A DNA stretch of 64,000 nt from Mycobacterium branderi (GCF_010728725.1 NZ_AP022606.1:62001-126000); one strand, 5' to 3'; shown: positions 1 through 9,448, counted from the stretch's first letter. Program-made: numbers and translations. The notes: generated from the letters alone by a model not told the origin.

Positions 1-1051
1 CCGTACAGGTCGATGGTTGTTTTGATCGACTCGTGGCCTAGGTGGCGCTGGATCACCGGCAGCGGAACCCCGGCGGTGATCATCCATGACGCGCACGTGT
101 GCCGCAGGTCGTGGATGCGCGGCCGTGGCGGTGCGAGCTGAGCCCGCTCGACGGCCGGCCACCACACGTTGGCGCGGAAGTTCGGCGCCCGGACCGGGCC
201 GCCTGCGGCGCGCGCCGGCCGCGGCCGGGGTTGGTGAACAGCCACTCGCCGCTGTAGTCGAGGTCGTCGAGCACGGAGGCCGGGACGTCGATGGTGCGCA
301 CCGACCGCTTGGTTTTCGGCGCCCCGAGGTGGTAGCCGCCGCCTCCGCGTTTCCATGCCCGGCTGATGCGGACGGTGTGCTCTGTGCGGTTGACGTCGTA
401 TGGTCGCAGCGCGGTGACTTCGGAGAGCCGGGCGCCGGAGGCGACGAGGAACCGCACCATCGGCCGCCACGGCTCGGTCACTTCCGCTAGGAGGGCGGCG
501 AACTCGTCGCGGCTCAGGAATCGCATCTCGTCGCGTTCGGTGCGCGGCAGCCTCACGCCAACAGCGGGGTTGGCGGCGATGTGGCCGGCTTCGACGGCCG
601 CGTTGAGTGCCGACGACAGGAAGCCGTGGCGGTTGGCGACGGACTTGCCCGACGCGCCGTCGTCGCGCATCTTCTCTACCCATCGGGCGACGTCGTCGCG
701 CGTCAGCGACGTGAGCGGGATGTGGCCAAGCGTCGGCGCGATGTGGTTGCGCAGGTAGCTGCGATAGTCCTCCGGTGTGCGGCGCTCGACGCCTGAGAGG
801 TGCTCGATGTGGTGCTCAAGCCATTTCGTCACGGTCGGGCCGCCGCGGATCGGGCGATCGATGCCGTGAACCTGCCGCGCCCGGGCACCGCCGACCGCTT
901 CGACGAGGCGGCGGAACTCCTCGGCGTCGTTCGGGTCGTCGAGGGAGGTTGAGGTTTCTTGGCCGTCTACGCGGTAGCGGACTTGCCAGTAGGTGCTGCC
1001 GTCGATGCGTTGGCGGCGCCTGATTGTGGCCACGAATATGGACCGTATCAC
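1..1051 (-). pseudogene. Tyrosine integrase of an integrated element, frameshifted, runs off window
   Basis: Site-specific recombinase of the phage integrase family. The first ~275 residues read in one frame (AP2-like N-terminal domain, SAM-like core-binding domain, then the start of the catalytic domain with SGARLSEV containing the first catalytic Arg). Near 206-220 the family similarity jumps to the -1 frame: from about 209 down to base 1 that frame encodes RIHDLRHTCASW, then IQRHLGHESIKTTIDLYG, which carry the remaining catalytic Arg-His, His and Tyr. One base therefore appears deleted in a GC-only run, by mutation or sequencing error; there is no good slippery heptamer. The C-terminus continues beyond the window. 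The gene starts 69 bp beyond the tmRNA 3' end and reads away from it, the usual arrangement at an attL. Family call is firm; whether it is functional is unclear. Confidence 0.85.
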
Positions 1052-1119
1052 GCCCGAAATGTGGACTGCGGTGTGGACGGCTGCTATTCTCCATTTTTAT
1101 AGGGTTTGACCTGCGGTTT

Positions 1120-1151
1120 TGGTGGAGCTGCCGGGAATCGAACCCGGGTCC
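1120..1151. other. Predicted att core (attL) in the tmRNA 3' end
   Basis: The acceptor and T-arm of tmRNA are a common target for tyrosine integrases, and an integrase gene begins 69 bp beyond this end. The exact crossover cannot be set because the other end (attR) is outside the window. Extent given is the tmRNA T-arm/acceptor portion only. Confidence 0.4.
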
Positions 1152-1488
1152 TACGGCATTCCCTCAAGGCTTCTCCGTGCGCAGTTCGCCTTGCCCTTAC
1201 TCGGATCTCCCGGTCTCGCGAACTAGCCGGGACGGCGATCCCAGTCGCTGTTTGGTGTCCCGATAGGTCCCGCGACCGAACCTATCGGTTGATCCCTCTA
1301 GCTGACGCCAGGCTCCGGGTCGAGGGAGTTCCCGGTCTGACGGACTAGCTGTCGCTTAGGCAGCGAGAGCGTAGTCGCGCTGATGTGAATCGGCGCTTAT
1401 CTAGTTGCAACGACGCTTACGGTGGTCTCTTGCCTGCACCGGCACGCTTCCCTTGATTCGATGCGCGAAGTCGAAACCGTTCAGCCCC
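1120..1488 (-). ncRNA. ssrA: tmRNA (transfer-messenger RNA)
   Basis: Rescues stalled ribosomes together with SmpB, whose gene is 1.8 kb upstream. The minus strand begins GGGGCTGAACGGTTTCGAC and ends with the T-arm and acceptor GGTTCGATTCC...CAGCTCCACCA, with CCA encoded at 1120-1122. The resume codon and tag reading frame lie at 1356-1394 and encode ADSHQRDYALAA followed by TAA, the mycobacterial degradation tag. Length is 369 nt, as expected. The 3' end borders an integrase gene, so it is probably the attachment site of the element on the left, and the mature sequence has been restored intact. Confidence 0.97.
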
Positions 1489-1586
1489 ATGTCTTCGAGC
1501 ATCCCCACCGACTTTCGGCAGGACAATCAATGGTACGCGGTCTACAACACGAAGCCAGCGAATATTCATCCCTCATCGCGGCCGAC

Positions 1587-1634
1587 ACTGCGGTTTCGTA
1601 CGCGACACGCGGCTCAGGCGTACGAAACCGCAGT
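1587..1634 (-). terminator. Long perfect stem-loop after the leftward smpB-containing operon
   Basis: Two 17-bp arms, 1587-1603 and 1618-1634, are perfect inverted complements around a 14-nt loop. The hairpin starts 17 nt after the stop codon of the gene ending at 1652, and about 100 bp before the tmRNA start. There is no U tract, as is common for mycobacterial terminators. It probably separates operon transcription from ssrA. The rest of 1489-1651 holds no gene I can support; the ssrA promoter must lie there. Confidence 0.6.
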
Positions 1635-1651
1635 CTCGACGCGTCGGTGGC

Positions 1652-2467
1652 TCAGATCACGTAGTTCAGGTGCTCGACGATCCGCGCGCCGACCTCGCGG
1701 TCGCCGTCCAGCTCGACCGGAGCGCCGACCACCCGCCCGCCGGCCAGCCGGGTGAACAGCAGCCCGTCCATCCGAAGAGTCGCCGTCGGCTCCAACCCAC
1801 CGAAGTCCTCGACCACTCGCCCGCGCCCGTCGACAACTACCCGGATAACCCGCGCCAGCGGCCCTGTCAGCTGAATGACAACCCGCGACCCGTCAGGCGC
1901 TCCGCCGAGTTTGCCGACCACGTAGCCCATGCTCGCCGCCATCTCGTCCAGCGCCAGCCGCGCCGCCGGCGAAGCCAGCTTCGCCTTGGACGCCGGCAGG
2001 CCCAGCGCCTCGCGGATGTCGTGCTCGTGCATCCAGCAGTCGAAGGTCCGGATCCGCATGAACCTGCCGTAGCTGTCCGCCCCCGCCGGCGTCGGCGTCA
2101 CCGCGTTCCAGTCCTCGTCGGACATGTCCGTCAAACGTTTGCGCCGATCCCGCGTCACCGCCAGGAACCGCTGGTGCAGATCGGCGCCCGGCTCGCCGCT
2201 GAAAAACCGCACCCAGCACTCGTTCGTCGCACCAAAGTCGTTGCGAATATGCGCAAGATCCGACACGTCGACGTCGGGCGTGGGCACCCCCGACAGTGCC
2301 GACTCGGTACCGATGATGTGCGCGATCACCGCGTGCACGTCCCAGCCGGGCAGCGGCGTCGGGCTTCGCCACTGCTCCTCCGACAGCCCGGTCAGCAACC
2401 GGTCCAGCGCATCCCACGACGCGAACAGCCCCGTCAGCACGTCGGATTTGTCGAGTTCGGTGACCAC
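1652..2467 (-). CDS. DinB/maleylpyruvate-isomerase-like (TIGR03083-type) protein
   Basis: 271-residue member of the actinobacterial family with a mycothiol-dependent maleylpyruvate isomerase N-terminal (DinB-like four-helix) domain. Visible signs are PGWDVHAVIAHIIG near residues 40-53 and FDCWMHEHDIREALG near 140-155, which supply the His residues that bind metal in this fold. The C-terminal ~100 residues form the usual small alpha/beta extension. It is the last gene of the leftward ftsE-ftsX-smpB-transporter run, 22 bp after the transporter gene, and corresponds in position to Rv3099c. Start is GTG at 2467. Substrate and thiol cofactor are unknown; many family members are not isomerases. Confidence 0.75.
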   Translation of the reverse strand: MVTELDKSDVLTGLFASWDALDRLLTGLSEEQWRSPTPLPGWDVHAVIAHIIGTESALSGVPTPDVDVSDLAHIRNDFGATNECWVRFFSGEPGADLHQRFLAVTRDRRKRLTDMSDEDWNAVTPTPAGADSYGRFMRIRTFDCWMHEHDIREALGLPASKAKLASPAARLALDEMAASMGYVVGKLGGAPDGSRVVIQLTGPLARVIRVVVDGRGRVVEDFGGLEPTATLRMDGLLFTRLAGGRVVGAPVELDGDREVGARIVEHLNYVI

Positions 2468-2489
2468 GGCACCTGATGCTAGACGCGCG

Positions 2490-3257
2490 TCAAGAAGCGG
2501 TGATCATCGCCACCGCGACCATCGCCAGCACCATGCCGGTCGCCTGCCAGCGAGTCACTCGCTCCCGCAGCACCACCATGGCCAGCACGACGGTGGCCGC
2601 GGGGTACAGCGAGATCAGCATGCTCGCCAACGACAGCAACCACGCGTGCAACGCCATCAGCATGGCGACGTTGGCGAAGGTGTCCAGCGCCGCGGCGGTC
2701 ATCGCCAGCCGCAGCGGCGTCTTCGTCGGCAACTGAAAATTTCCGGTGGCCGCCGCCACGGCGAATACCAACACGCTCGCCGACGCTCGCGCGAAAAACA
2801 GCGGCCACAGCCGGCATTCCACCGGCGCCTGGTGCAGCAGCACGAAGTCCAGCCCGAACGCCACCCCGGCACCGACCGTCAACCAGGCCACCCGCCGGGT
2901 GAACCGGTGGGTGCGGACGTCCTCGTCCTCCGGCGATTCCCGGCCGACCAGAAACACCGCGATCATCGCCAGCACGACACCGACCGACGCCGTCTCGCCC
3001 GGTCGTTCCCCGAGCGCCACGCCGACCGCGATCGGCACGGCGGCGTTGAGCACCGCAGCCAACGGTGAGACCACCGAGATGGGTCCGGAACTCATCGCCG
3101 CGTAGAACCACCACACACCGATCGCTTGGCTGAGCCCATACAGCGAACCCCACAGGATGGCGCCCGGGTGAATCGGACCGCCGGCATGGACCGCCAGCAG
3201 GCCAAGAAAGACGGACGCGACGGGATACGAGACCAGCATGACGCGCAACGCAGCCAC
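2490..3257 (-). CDS. EamA/DMT-family transporter, N-terminus probably longer
   Basis: Membrane protein of the drug/metabolite transporter superfamily with two EamA repeats and about nine helices over 255 residues from GTG 3257; family members usually have ten helices and ~285 residues. In-frame coding similarity continues upstream: 3258-3338 would encode IGAAYAQLSAVSYGVSDFVGG, a typical first EamA helix. No ATG, GTG or TTG exists in this extension before the in-frame stop at 3378-3380, but a CTG at 3336-3338 overlaps the smpB stop codon. Either initiation is at CTG with translational coupling to smpB, or the annotated GTG is used and helix 1 is lost. The first repeat ends near VVSPLAAVLNAAVPIAVG. 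Substrate unknown. Confidence 0.8.
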   Translation of the reverse strand: MAALRVMLVSYPVASVFLGLLAVHAGGPIHPGAILWGSLYGLSQAIGVWWFYAAMSSGPISVVSPLAAVLNAAVPIAVGVALGERPGETASVGVVLAMIAVFLVGRESPEDEDVRTHRFTRRVAWLTVGAGVAFGLDFVLLHQAPVECRLWPLFFARASASVLVFAVAAATGNFQLPTKTPLRLAMTAAALDTFANVAMLMALHAWLLSLASMLISLYPAATVVLAMVVLRERVTRWQATGMVLAMVAVAMITAS

Positions 3258-3334
3258 GCGCCGCGCAGCTACACCCCCGACGAAGTCGCTGACGCCGTAG
3301 CTGACCGCGGACAGCTGGGCGTACGCCGCGCCGA

Positions 3335-3829
3335 TCAGTTCATGCCCCTGGCGCGCCGTCCCAGTGCGCGCGCTACCTCACGTTGCGCGTCGCGCCGGGC
3401 CAAATCCTGACGTTTGTCGTGCGCCCGCTTCCCACGTGCTAAAGCGAGTTCTACCTTCACTTTTCCCTCGGAGAAATAGAGCGACAACGGCACCAGGGCG
3501 AGGTTACCATCACGTATCTTGCCGATCAGGCCATCGATTTGGCGCCTGTGGAGCAGCAGTTTGCGGGTACGACGCGGTTCATGATTTGTCCAGGTCCCGT
3601 GGTGATACTCAGGAATATGCAGGTTGCGGAGCCAGACCTCGCCGTCGTCGACGGTGGCATACGCGTCGACCAATGACGCTTTGCCCTCCCGCAGGCTTTT
3701 TACCTCAGTGCCGAGCAAAACTATCCCGGCCTCGAACACTTCAAGGATCGAATAGTTGTGCCGCGCCTTGCGGTTGGTCGCCACCACATGCCTGCCACCT
3801 GCCTTGGCACCAGAGGGCTTCTTGGCCAC
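3335..3829 (-). CDS. smpB: SsrA-binding protein SmpB
   Basis: Binds tmRNA and delivers it to stalled ribosomes. 164 residues, OB-fold with NRKARHNYSILEVFEAGIVLLGTEVKSLREG near residues 18-48 and EVWLRNLHIPEYHHG, then the basic C-terminal tail (KRQDLARRDAQREVARALGRRARG) that enters the mRNA channel. Start chosen at GTG 3829 because similarity to SmpB begins there and it follows the ftsX stop by 2 nt; an upstream in-frame ATG would overlap ftsX deeply. Its partner tmRNA lies downstream on the same strand. Confidence 0.96.
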   Translation of the reverse strand: MAKKPSGAKAGGRHVVATNRKARHNYSILEVFEAGIVLLGTEVKSLREGKASLVDAYATVDDGEVWLRNLHIPEYHHGTWTNHEPRRTRKLLLHRRQIDGLIGKIRDGNLALVPLSLYFSEGKVKVELALARGKRAHDKRQDLARRDAQREVARALGRRARGMN

Positions 3830-3831
3830 CG

Positions 3832-4725
3832 TTACCGCCGCACGTACACGCGCAAGGTTGCATACGCCGTCAGCCCGGCCATCGCCACGCCCACCAAGAA
3901 CAGCCACGGCGAGATGTAGAGGATGTCGGCGTAGTCGATCCGGGCGATCAAATTGGCTTGGTAGAACTGGTTGAGCGCGTTCTCCAAGAACATGGCCCGG
4001 ACCACGATCAGGCCAATAACGGCGATGATCACACCGATGGTTGCCGCCACCATCGCCTCGACCAGGAACGGCAGCTGCGTGTACCAGCGGGTGGCGCCGA
4101 CCAGTCGCATGATCCCGATCTCGGTACGCCGCGTATAGGCCGCCACTTGAACCATGTTGGCGATCAACAGGATCGCCCCGATCGCCTGCACCAGCGCGAC
4201 AGCAAACGCGGCATTGGACAGCCCGTCCAACACGGCGAACAGCCGGTCGATCAAATCCTTCTGGTTGAGCACGTTGAGCACACCGGGCTGGCCCTGCATG
4301 GCAGCGTCGAAATCCTTGTGCTGCTCCGGGTTTTCCAGCTTGACAATGAACGAGGCCGGAAACGAATCCTTGCCGGCCACGTCTTTGTATTGCGGAAACT
4401 TGCGGATCGCGTCCTGATAGGCGTCCTCGCGGTTGAGGAACCGCACCGATTTGACGTCGTTACGCGCCTCGATCTTTTCGCGTAGCGCCTTACACGGGGC
4501 GCTGTCGCACGTCGGGTCGTTCGCAGACACGTCGTCGGTCAGGAAGACCTGCGTCTCTACCCGGTCCAGATAGATGTTGCGGGAATTGTCGGCCAATCGG
4601 ACGACCAACAGACCGCCGCCGAACAGACCGATCGAGATGGCGGTGGTCAGGATCATCGCGACGGTCATGGTGACGTTGCGACGAAGACCGGTCAGGACCT
4701 CGTTGAGCAGGAATGTGAAGCGCAC
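3832..4725 (-). CDS. ftsX: Cell division ABC-transporter permease FtsX
   Basis: Permease half of the FtsEX complex, which couples cytoplasmic ATPase activity to peptidoglycan hydrolases (in mycobacteria RipC) at the septum. 297 residues: cytoplasmic start [19 protein letters not shown]1 near 20-45, a periplasmic domain of ~120 residues with two close cysteines ([13 protein letters not shown]) as in mycobacterial FtsX, then three more TM segments. GTG start at 4725 directly abuts the ftsE stop, so the two are translationally coupled. Confidence 0.96.
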   Translation of the reverse strand: MRFTFLLNEVLTGLRRNVTMTVAMILTTAISIGLFGGGLLVVRLADNSRNIYLDRVETQVFLTDDVSANDPTCDSAPCKALREKIEARNDVKSVRFLNREDAYQDAIRKFPQYKDVAGKDSFPASFIVKLENPEQHKDFDAAMQGQPGVLNVLNQKDLIDRLFAVLDGLSNAAFAVALVQAIGAILLIANMVQVAAYTRRTEIGIMRLVGATRWYTQLPFLVEAMVAATIGVIIAVIGLIVVRAMFLENALNQFYQANLIARIDYADILYISPWLFLVGVAMAGLTAYATLRVYVRR

Positions 4726-5415
4726 TCAGCGGTCCATCCCGTAGACGCCGCGCTGCTCGTCGCGCACCAGCCGGCCCAGTGACAGCTCCACCACCCGCTG
4801 GCGCATCGAGTCGACGATGTGGTGGTCGTGGGTGGCCATCAGCACGGTGGTGCCGGTGCGGTTGATCCGCTCGAGCAAGTCCATGATGTCCTGGCTGGTG
4901 TCGGGGTCGAGGTTCCCGGTGGGCTCGTCGGCCAGCAGCACCAGCGGCCGGTTGACGAAGGCACGGGCGATCGCCACTCGCTGCTGCTCGCCGCCGGACA
5001 GCTCGGCCGGCAGCCGGTTGGCCTTACCGGACAGGCCGACCATCTCCAGCACGTCGGGCACCACCCGGTTGATCACGTCGGGCTTCTTGCCGATGACCTC
5101 CAACGCGAACGCGACGTTTTCGAACACCGTCTTCTGCTGCAGCAGCCGGAAATCCTGGAAGACGCAGCCGATCACCTGACGCAGCTTCGGGATGTGGCGG
5201 CCGGGCAGCGTGTTGACGTGAAACTTCGACACGCGCACGTCACCGGTCGTGGGATTCTCGGCGCCCAGCAGCAGCCGCATGAACGTGGACTTGCCGGAGC
5301 CGGACGGACCGATGAGGAAGACGAACTCACCCTTGTCGATCTTGACGTTGATGTTGTCGAGCGCTGGTCGCGCCGACGACTTGTACTGCTTGCTGACATG
5401 GTCGAGGGTGATCAT
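4726..5415 (-). CDS. ftsE: Cell division ABC-transporter ATPase FtsE
   Basis: ATPase partner of FtsX. 229 residues with Walker [10 protein letters not shown] (~36-44), Q-loop in CVFQDFRLL, signature [14 protein letters not shown], Walker [13 protein letters not shown] and H-loop ATHDHH. Start set at ATG 5415 ([19 protein letters not shown], matching mycobacterial FtsE); a GTG one codon upstream is also possible. It follows the Pro/Thr-rich membrane protein gene by 45 bp. Confidence 0.96.
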   Translation of the reverse strand: MITLDHVSKQYKSSARPALDNINVKIDKGEFVFLIGPSGSGKSTFMRLLLGAENPTTGDVRVSKFHVNTLPGRHIPKLRQVIGCVFQDFRLLQQKTVFENVAFALEVIGKKPDVINRVVPDVLEMVGLSGKANRLPAELSGGEQQRVAIARAFVNRPLVLLADEPTGNLDPDTSQDIMDLLERINRTGTTVLMATHDHHIVDSMRQRVVELSLGRLVRDEQRGVYGMDR

Positions 5416-5460
5416 CACGGCACGCCAGTGTAACCGTGCGTTTCGAAAAGGCCGACCACG

Positions 5461-5928
5461 CTACGGGGGAGGCGGCGCCGGCGCCGGACCTGGCGGCGGT
5501 GGCGGCGGCGTCGACGTTGTCGTGGTTCCCGGGCCGAACGGCGGCGGCAGCACCGGCAGCTGGAACGGCGGCGGCGGTGTGGTCGTGGTCGTCGTCGTAG
5601 TCGGTGGTGTGGTGGTCGTCGTTGTGGTCGTGGTGGTCGTCGGGGTCCACGTCCGGGTGGGCGGCTGCTGCAGTCTGCTGCGCGGCACCCAGGTGTAGTT
5701 GGGGTCGGGCACGTAGCCGGGCGGCACCACCTGCGTGGCGGGCACCTGGGTCGGGGTCGACGACTGGGTGGCGTGCTTGTTGGTGTCGTAGACCCACCAC
5801 ACCGCCACGAACGCGACGACAAGCACCACCGTGGACGTGCGCACATGACCGCCGAACAAGTAGCCCGGCCAGCCGCGCTCGGCGTCCTGGCCGATCTTTT
5901 TCAATCGGTCGAGGGAAAAGAACTTCAC
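5461..5928 (-). CDS. Membrane-anchored protein with Thr/Pro-rich extracellular tail (Rv3103c-like)
   Basis: 155 residues. A short cytoplasmic segment ([27 protein letters not shown]) is followed by one TM helix near residues 33-50 (TSTVVLVVAFVAVWWVY), a linker with PPGYVPDPNYTWVPRSR, and a low-complexity tail of polythreonine and polyproline, presumably crossing the cell wall. Start is GTG 5928, overlapping the MscS gene stop by 4 nt (GTGA); a more upstream start would sit inside that gene. It is conserved in position between prfB and ftsE in mycobacteria, as I recall, but its role is unknown; a link to FtsEX is only suggested by proximity. Confidence 0.8.
   Translation of the reverse strand: MKFFSLDRLKKIGQDAERGWPGYLFGGHVRTSTVVLVVAFVAVWWVYDTNKHATQSSTPTQVPATQVVPPGYVPDPNYTWVPRSRLQQPPTRTWTPTTTTTTTTTTTPPTTTTTTTTPPPPFQLPVLPPPFGPGTTTTSTPPPPPPGPAPAPPPP
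5576..5645. repeat. Imperfect GTN/GTC-rich trinucleotide tract encoding polythreonine
   Basis: About 70 bp of degenerate trinucleotides (plus strand GTGGTCGTGGTCGTCGTCGT and similar) which on the minus strand are ACN threonine codons, giving two runs of about 11 and 8 Thr separated by Pro-Pro. The tract is likely to vary in length between strains. Confidence 0.7.
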
Positions 5929-6881
5929 TTGGTCGGTTCCTGCGTCTCTTGTTCGGCGGTGCTGGCGATCGCGCCGACCGTCGGCCGCGTGTCGACCGCG
6001 GTGACGATGCCGGCGCGAGCCAGTGCCCGCACAACCAGCACGCGCAGCTCGCGGCACGCCTGGAATTGCTTGCCGGGCAGCGTGCGGGCCACCAACCGCA
6101 GCGTGACCGTGTCGACCTCGATGCTCTCCACGCCCATCACCGTGGGGGCGTCGAGCAGCAACTCCCCCAGCACCTCGTCGTCACGGGCGTGCTCGCACTC
6201 CTGGCGCAGCACGTCGTTGACCAGGTTCAGGTCGGACGTGGTGGATACCGGGATATCGACGACGGCGCGCGCCCAGTCCTTGGACAGGTTCACCGATTTG
6301 ACGATCTGGCCGTTGGGCACGGTGAACACTTCGCCGTCCGGCGAGCGCAGCTTGGTCACCCGCAGCGTGACGTTCTCGACGGTGCCGGCGGCGTCGGTCG
6401 GCGACCCCAGGATGGTCAGCTCCACCAGATCGCCGAAGCCGTACTGCTTTTCGGCGATGATGAAGAATCCGGACAGCAGATCCTTGACTAGCTGCTGGGC
6501 GCCGAAACCCAGCGCGGCCCCCACCACCGTCGCGGGCGCCACCAGACCTTTCACCGAAATGTTGAGGATGTCGGCCAGCTGGACGACCACCGCGATCGCA
6601 ATGAGGACGACCGACACCCACGAGATCACCGACGCCACCGCCTGCCGGTGTTTGGTGGCCTCCGACCGCACCAGCGCGTCGCTTTCGGCGAAGCCCACGT
6701 CGAGGCGCTCGGTCACCTTTCGGGCCAGCCAATTGACGAACCGGGCCGCCAGCACCGCGCCGATCAGCAGCAAGACGATGCGCAGGCCACTGGTGAGAAT
6801 CCATTGGCGGATGTCGCCGCGCCAGATGTCATGCCACGGCTGGGCCGCCACTGTCGCGAAAAGCCTTGGATCAGTCGTCAT
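5925..6881 (-). CDS. MscS-family mechanosensitive ion channel (Rv3104c-like)
   Basis: 318-residue membrane protein. Three helices lie in residues ~25-130, followed by the pore/beta-domain signature [41 protein letters not shown] and [21 protein letters not shown]. It would release solutes on hypo-osmotic shock; the Gly/Ala-rich TM3 is visible. Start at ATG 6881 ([14 protein letters not shown]) overlaps the prfB stop by 11 nt, pointing to coupled translation. Upstream extensions read prfB in another frame and were discarded. Confidence 0.9.
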   Translation of the reverse strand: MTTDPRLFATVAAQPWHDIWRGDIRQWILTSGLRIVLLLIGAVLAARFVNWLARKVTERLDVGFAESDALVRSEATKHRQAVASVISWVSVVLIAIAVVVQLADILNISVKGLVAPATVVGAALGFGAQQLVKDLLSGFFIIAEKQYGFGDLVELTILGSPTDAAGTVENVTLRVTKLRSPDGEVFTVPNGQIVKSVNLSKDWARAVVDIPVSTTSDLNLVNDVLRQECEHARDDEVLGELLLDAPTVMGVESIEVDTVTLRLVARTLPGKQFQACRELRVLVVRALARAGIVTAVDTRPTVGAIASTAEQETQEPTK

Positions 6882-7977
6882 CTCGCCTATTGCGCCACCG
6901 GATCCCTGCCTCCAGGAATCCGTCGATGTCGCCGTCCAGCACGGCCGTCGGATTGCCCACCTCGTAGTCGGTGCGCAGGTCCTTGACCATCTGGTACGGG
7001 TGCAGTACGTAGGACCGCATCTGGTTACCCCAGGAGCTGCCGCCGTCACCCTTCAAGGCGTCGAGCTCCGCGCGTTCTTCTAAGCGCTTACGCTCCAACA
7101 ACTTTGCCTGAAGAACCCGCATCGCCGCCACCTTGTTCTGCAGCTGCGACTTTTCGTTCTGACACGTCACGACGATCCCGGTCGGGATGTGGGTCAGCCG
7201 CACCGCCGAGTCGGTGGTGTTCACCGACTGTCCCCCGGGTCCGCTGGAGCGGTACACATCCACCCGCACGTCGCCCTCGGGAATGTCGATGTGGTCGGTG
7301 GTCTCCACCACCGGAAGCACCTCGACCTCGGCGAACGACGTCTGGCGTCGGCTCTGGTTGTCGAACGGGCTGATCCGCACCAGCCGATGGGTGCCCTGCT
7401 CGACGGACAGCGTGCCGTAGGCGAAGGGGGCGTGCACGGCGAAGGTCGCGCTTTTGATCCCGGCTTCCTCGGCATAGGAGGTGTCGAACACCTCGACGGG
7501 ATAGTTGTGCTGCTCGGCCCAGCGGATGTACATCCGCATCAGCATCTCGGCCCAGTCGGCGGCGTCCACCCCGCCGGCGCCGGAGCGGATGGTGACCAGC
7601 GCCTCGCGCTCGTCGTATTCGCCGGACAGCAGGGTGCGGACCTCCATGGCCTCGATGTCGGCGCGCAGCGATTTGAGTTCGGCGTCGGCCTCGGCCAGCT
7701 CGTCCGCGCTGCCCTCCTCGGCGGCCAGCTCGTAGAGCACCGGCAGATCGTCGAGCCGACGGCGCAGCTCTTCGACACGCCGCAACTCGCCCTGGGTGTG
7801 GGAGAGCTCGCTGGTCACCTTCTGCGCCCGGGACTGGTCGTCCCATAGGTGCGGGTCGGAGGCCTCGTGTTCGAGCTTCTCGATGCGACTGCGCAGACCC
7901 TCGACGTCGAGCACCCGCTCCACCGTGGTCAGGGTGGAGTCAAGGGCAGCGATGTCGGCCTGACGGTCGGGTTCCAC
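6871..7977 (-). CDS. prfB: Peptide chain release factor 2
   Basis: Terminates translation at UGA and UAA. 368 residues with the RF2 specificity tripeptide SPF at 203-205 (RISPFDNQ) and the catalytic GGQ at 248-250 ([10 protein letters not shown]). The coiled N-terminal domain covers ~1-110. The frame is continuous: there is no internal UGA, so the autoregulatory +1 frameshift known from many other bacteria is absent. GTG start at 7977; divergent from fprA with ~70 bp between, which must hold both promoters. First gene of the leftward run. Confidence 0.96.
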   Translation of the reverse strand: MEPDRQADIAALDSTLTTVERVLDVEGLRSRIEKLEHEASDPHLWDDQSRAQKVTSELSHTQGELRRVEELRRRLDDLPVLYELAAEEGSADELAEADAELKSLRADIEAMEVRTLLSGEYDEREALVTIRSGAGGVDAADWAEMLMRMYIRWAEQHNYPVEVFDTSYAEEAGIKSATFAVHAPFAYGTLSVEQGTHRLVRISPFDNQSRRQTSFAEVEVLPVVETTDHIDIPEGDVRVDVYRSSGPGGQSVNTTDSAVRLTHIPTGIVVTCQNEKSQLQNKVAAMRVLQAKLLERKRLEERAELDALKGDGGSSWGNQMRSYVLHPYQMVKDLRTDYEVGNPTAVLDGDIDGFLEAGIRWRNRRDDD

Positions 7978-8046
7978 AGCTGCTCACGTTACCGGCCCTG
8001 GCACTCTGCGGGCCTACGCGGTAGTAGCCGTTTAGCATCGGGGTGT

Positions 8047-9414
8047 ATGCGCCCCTACCACGTCGCGATCGTCGGCTCCGGCCCGTCGGGCTTCTTCGCC
8101 GCGGCATCACTGTTGAAGGCCGCCGACGCGTCGGACCAGCTCGACGTCGCCGTGGACATGCTCGAGATGCTGCCTACGCCGTGGGGGCTGGTGCGCTCGG
8201 GCGTTGCACCCGATCACCCCAAGATCAAGTCGATCAGCAAGCAGTTCGAAAAGACCGCCGACGATCCCCGCTTCCGGTTCTTCGGCAACGTAGTGGTGGG
8301 CGAGCACATAGAAGCAGCAGAGCTCGCCGAGCACTATGACGCGGTGATCTACGCCGTCGGCGCGCAGTCGGACCGGTCGCTGAACATTCCCGGCGAGGAC
8401 CTGCCGGGCAGCATCGCCGCCGTCGACTTCGTCGGCTGGTACAACGCCCACCCCCACTTCGAGCAGATCAGCCCCGATCTGTCCGGTGCGCGCGCGGTCG
8501 TCATCGGCAACGGCAACGTCGCCCTCGATGTGGCCCGCATTCTGGTGAGCGACCCCGACGAGCTGGCCCGCACCGACATCGCCGACCATGCGCTGGAATC
8601 GCTACGCCCGCGTGGCGTCGAGGAAGTCGTGATCATCGGCCGGCGCGGTCCGCTGCAGACTGCTTTCACCACGCTGGAACTGCGTGAGCTGGGCACTCTG
8701 GCCGCATTGCAAGGCGTCGACGTGGTGGTCGATCCAGCAGACCTCGAGGGCATCAGCGACGAGGACGCGGCCGCGGTGGGCAAGACGTGCAAGCAAAACA
8801 TCCAAGCGTTGCGGGACTATGCGAGCCGCGAGCCCCGCCCGGGTCACCGCCGACTTGTCTTCCGGTTTTTCACCTCTCCGATCGAGATCAAGGGCGACGG
8901 CAAGGTCGAGCGGATTGTGCTCGGGCGCAACGAGTTGGTCACCGACGACAGCGGGCGGGTGGTGGCCAAGGACACCGGCGCGCGCGAGGAGCTGCCGGTC
9001 CAGCTGGTGGTCCGCTCCGTCGGCTATCGCGGCGTGCCGACGCCGGGGCTGCCGTTCGACGAGCGCAGCGGAACGATTCCCAACACCGACGGCCGGGTGG
9101 ACGGCAGCCGCAACGAATACGTCGTCGGCTGGATCAAGCGCGGTCCGACCGGGGTGATCGGCACCAACAAAAAGGACTCCCAGGACACCGTCGACACCCT
9201 GCTCGACGACCTGTCGCGGGCCAGCCTCGCCGATTTCGGTGCCGACCACGCCGACAAGCTCGCCGAGTGGCTGGCGTCGCGGCAGCCGAAACTCGTCACC
9301 GATGCGCACTGGAAGCTGATCGACGAGTACGAGCGCTCGGCCGGCGAGCCGCACGGGCGGCCGCGGGTGAAGCTGCCCAGCCTGGCCGAGCTGTTGCGCA
9401 TCAGTCACGGTTAA
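8047..9414 (+). CDS. fprA: NADPH-ferredoxin/adrenodoxin-type reductase FprA
   Basis: Flavoprotein that passes electrons from NADPH to ferredoxins, which then feed P450s and other oxygenases. 455 residues. FAD-binding GSGPSGFFAAASLL lies at ~9-22, the NADP-binding motif VIGNGNVALDVARIL at ~153-167, and the second FAD contact GWIKRGPTGVIGTNKKD near 360-376. Start at ATG 8047 (MRPYHVAIVGSGPSG) matches the known protein; the frame is open further upstream into the prfB promoter region but that part shows no similarity. Divergent from prfB. Confidence 0.96.
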   Translation: MRPYHVAIVGSGPSGFFAAASLLKAADASDQLDVAVDMLEMLPTPWGLVRSGVAPDHPKIKSISKQFEKTADDPRFRFFGNVVVGEHIEAAELAEHYDAVIYAVGAQSDRSLNIPGEDLPGSIAAVDFVGWYNAHPHFEQISPDLSGARAVVIGNGNVALDVARILVSDPDELARTDIADHALESLRPRGVEEVVIIGRRGPLQTAFTTLELRELGTLAALQGVDVVVDPADLEGISDEDAAAVGKTCKQNIQALRDYASREPRPGHRRLVFRFFTSPIEIKGDGKVERIVLGRNELVTDDSGRVVAKDTGAREELPVQLVVRSVGYRGVPTPGLPFDERSGTIPNTDGRVDGSRNEYVVGWIKRGPTGVIGTNKKDSQDTVDTLLDDLSRASLADFGADHADKLAEWLASRQPKLVTDAHWKLIDEYERSAGEPHGRPRVKLPSLAELLRISHG

Positions 9415-9448
9415 GACGCGCAATCGGCGATCCTGCCAGCACAGGGGG

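Noticed and set aside
206..220. Programmed -1 frameshift joining the two integrase parts
   Set aside because: The region is a C/G-only run without a slippery heptamer of the X XXY YYZ type or clear downstream structure; mutation or sequencing error is simpler.
5576..5645. Repetitive GTN tract as a possible CRISPR or tandem-repeat array
   Set aside because: No spacer-repeat structure; it is degenerate Thr codons inside a membrane-protein gene.
6871..7977. Programmed +1 frameshift in prfB
   Set aside because: The RF2 frame is continuous from start to stop with no in-frame UGA, so there is no frameshift site.
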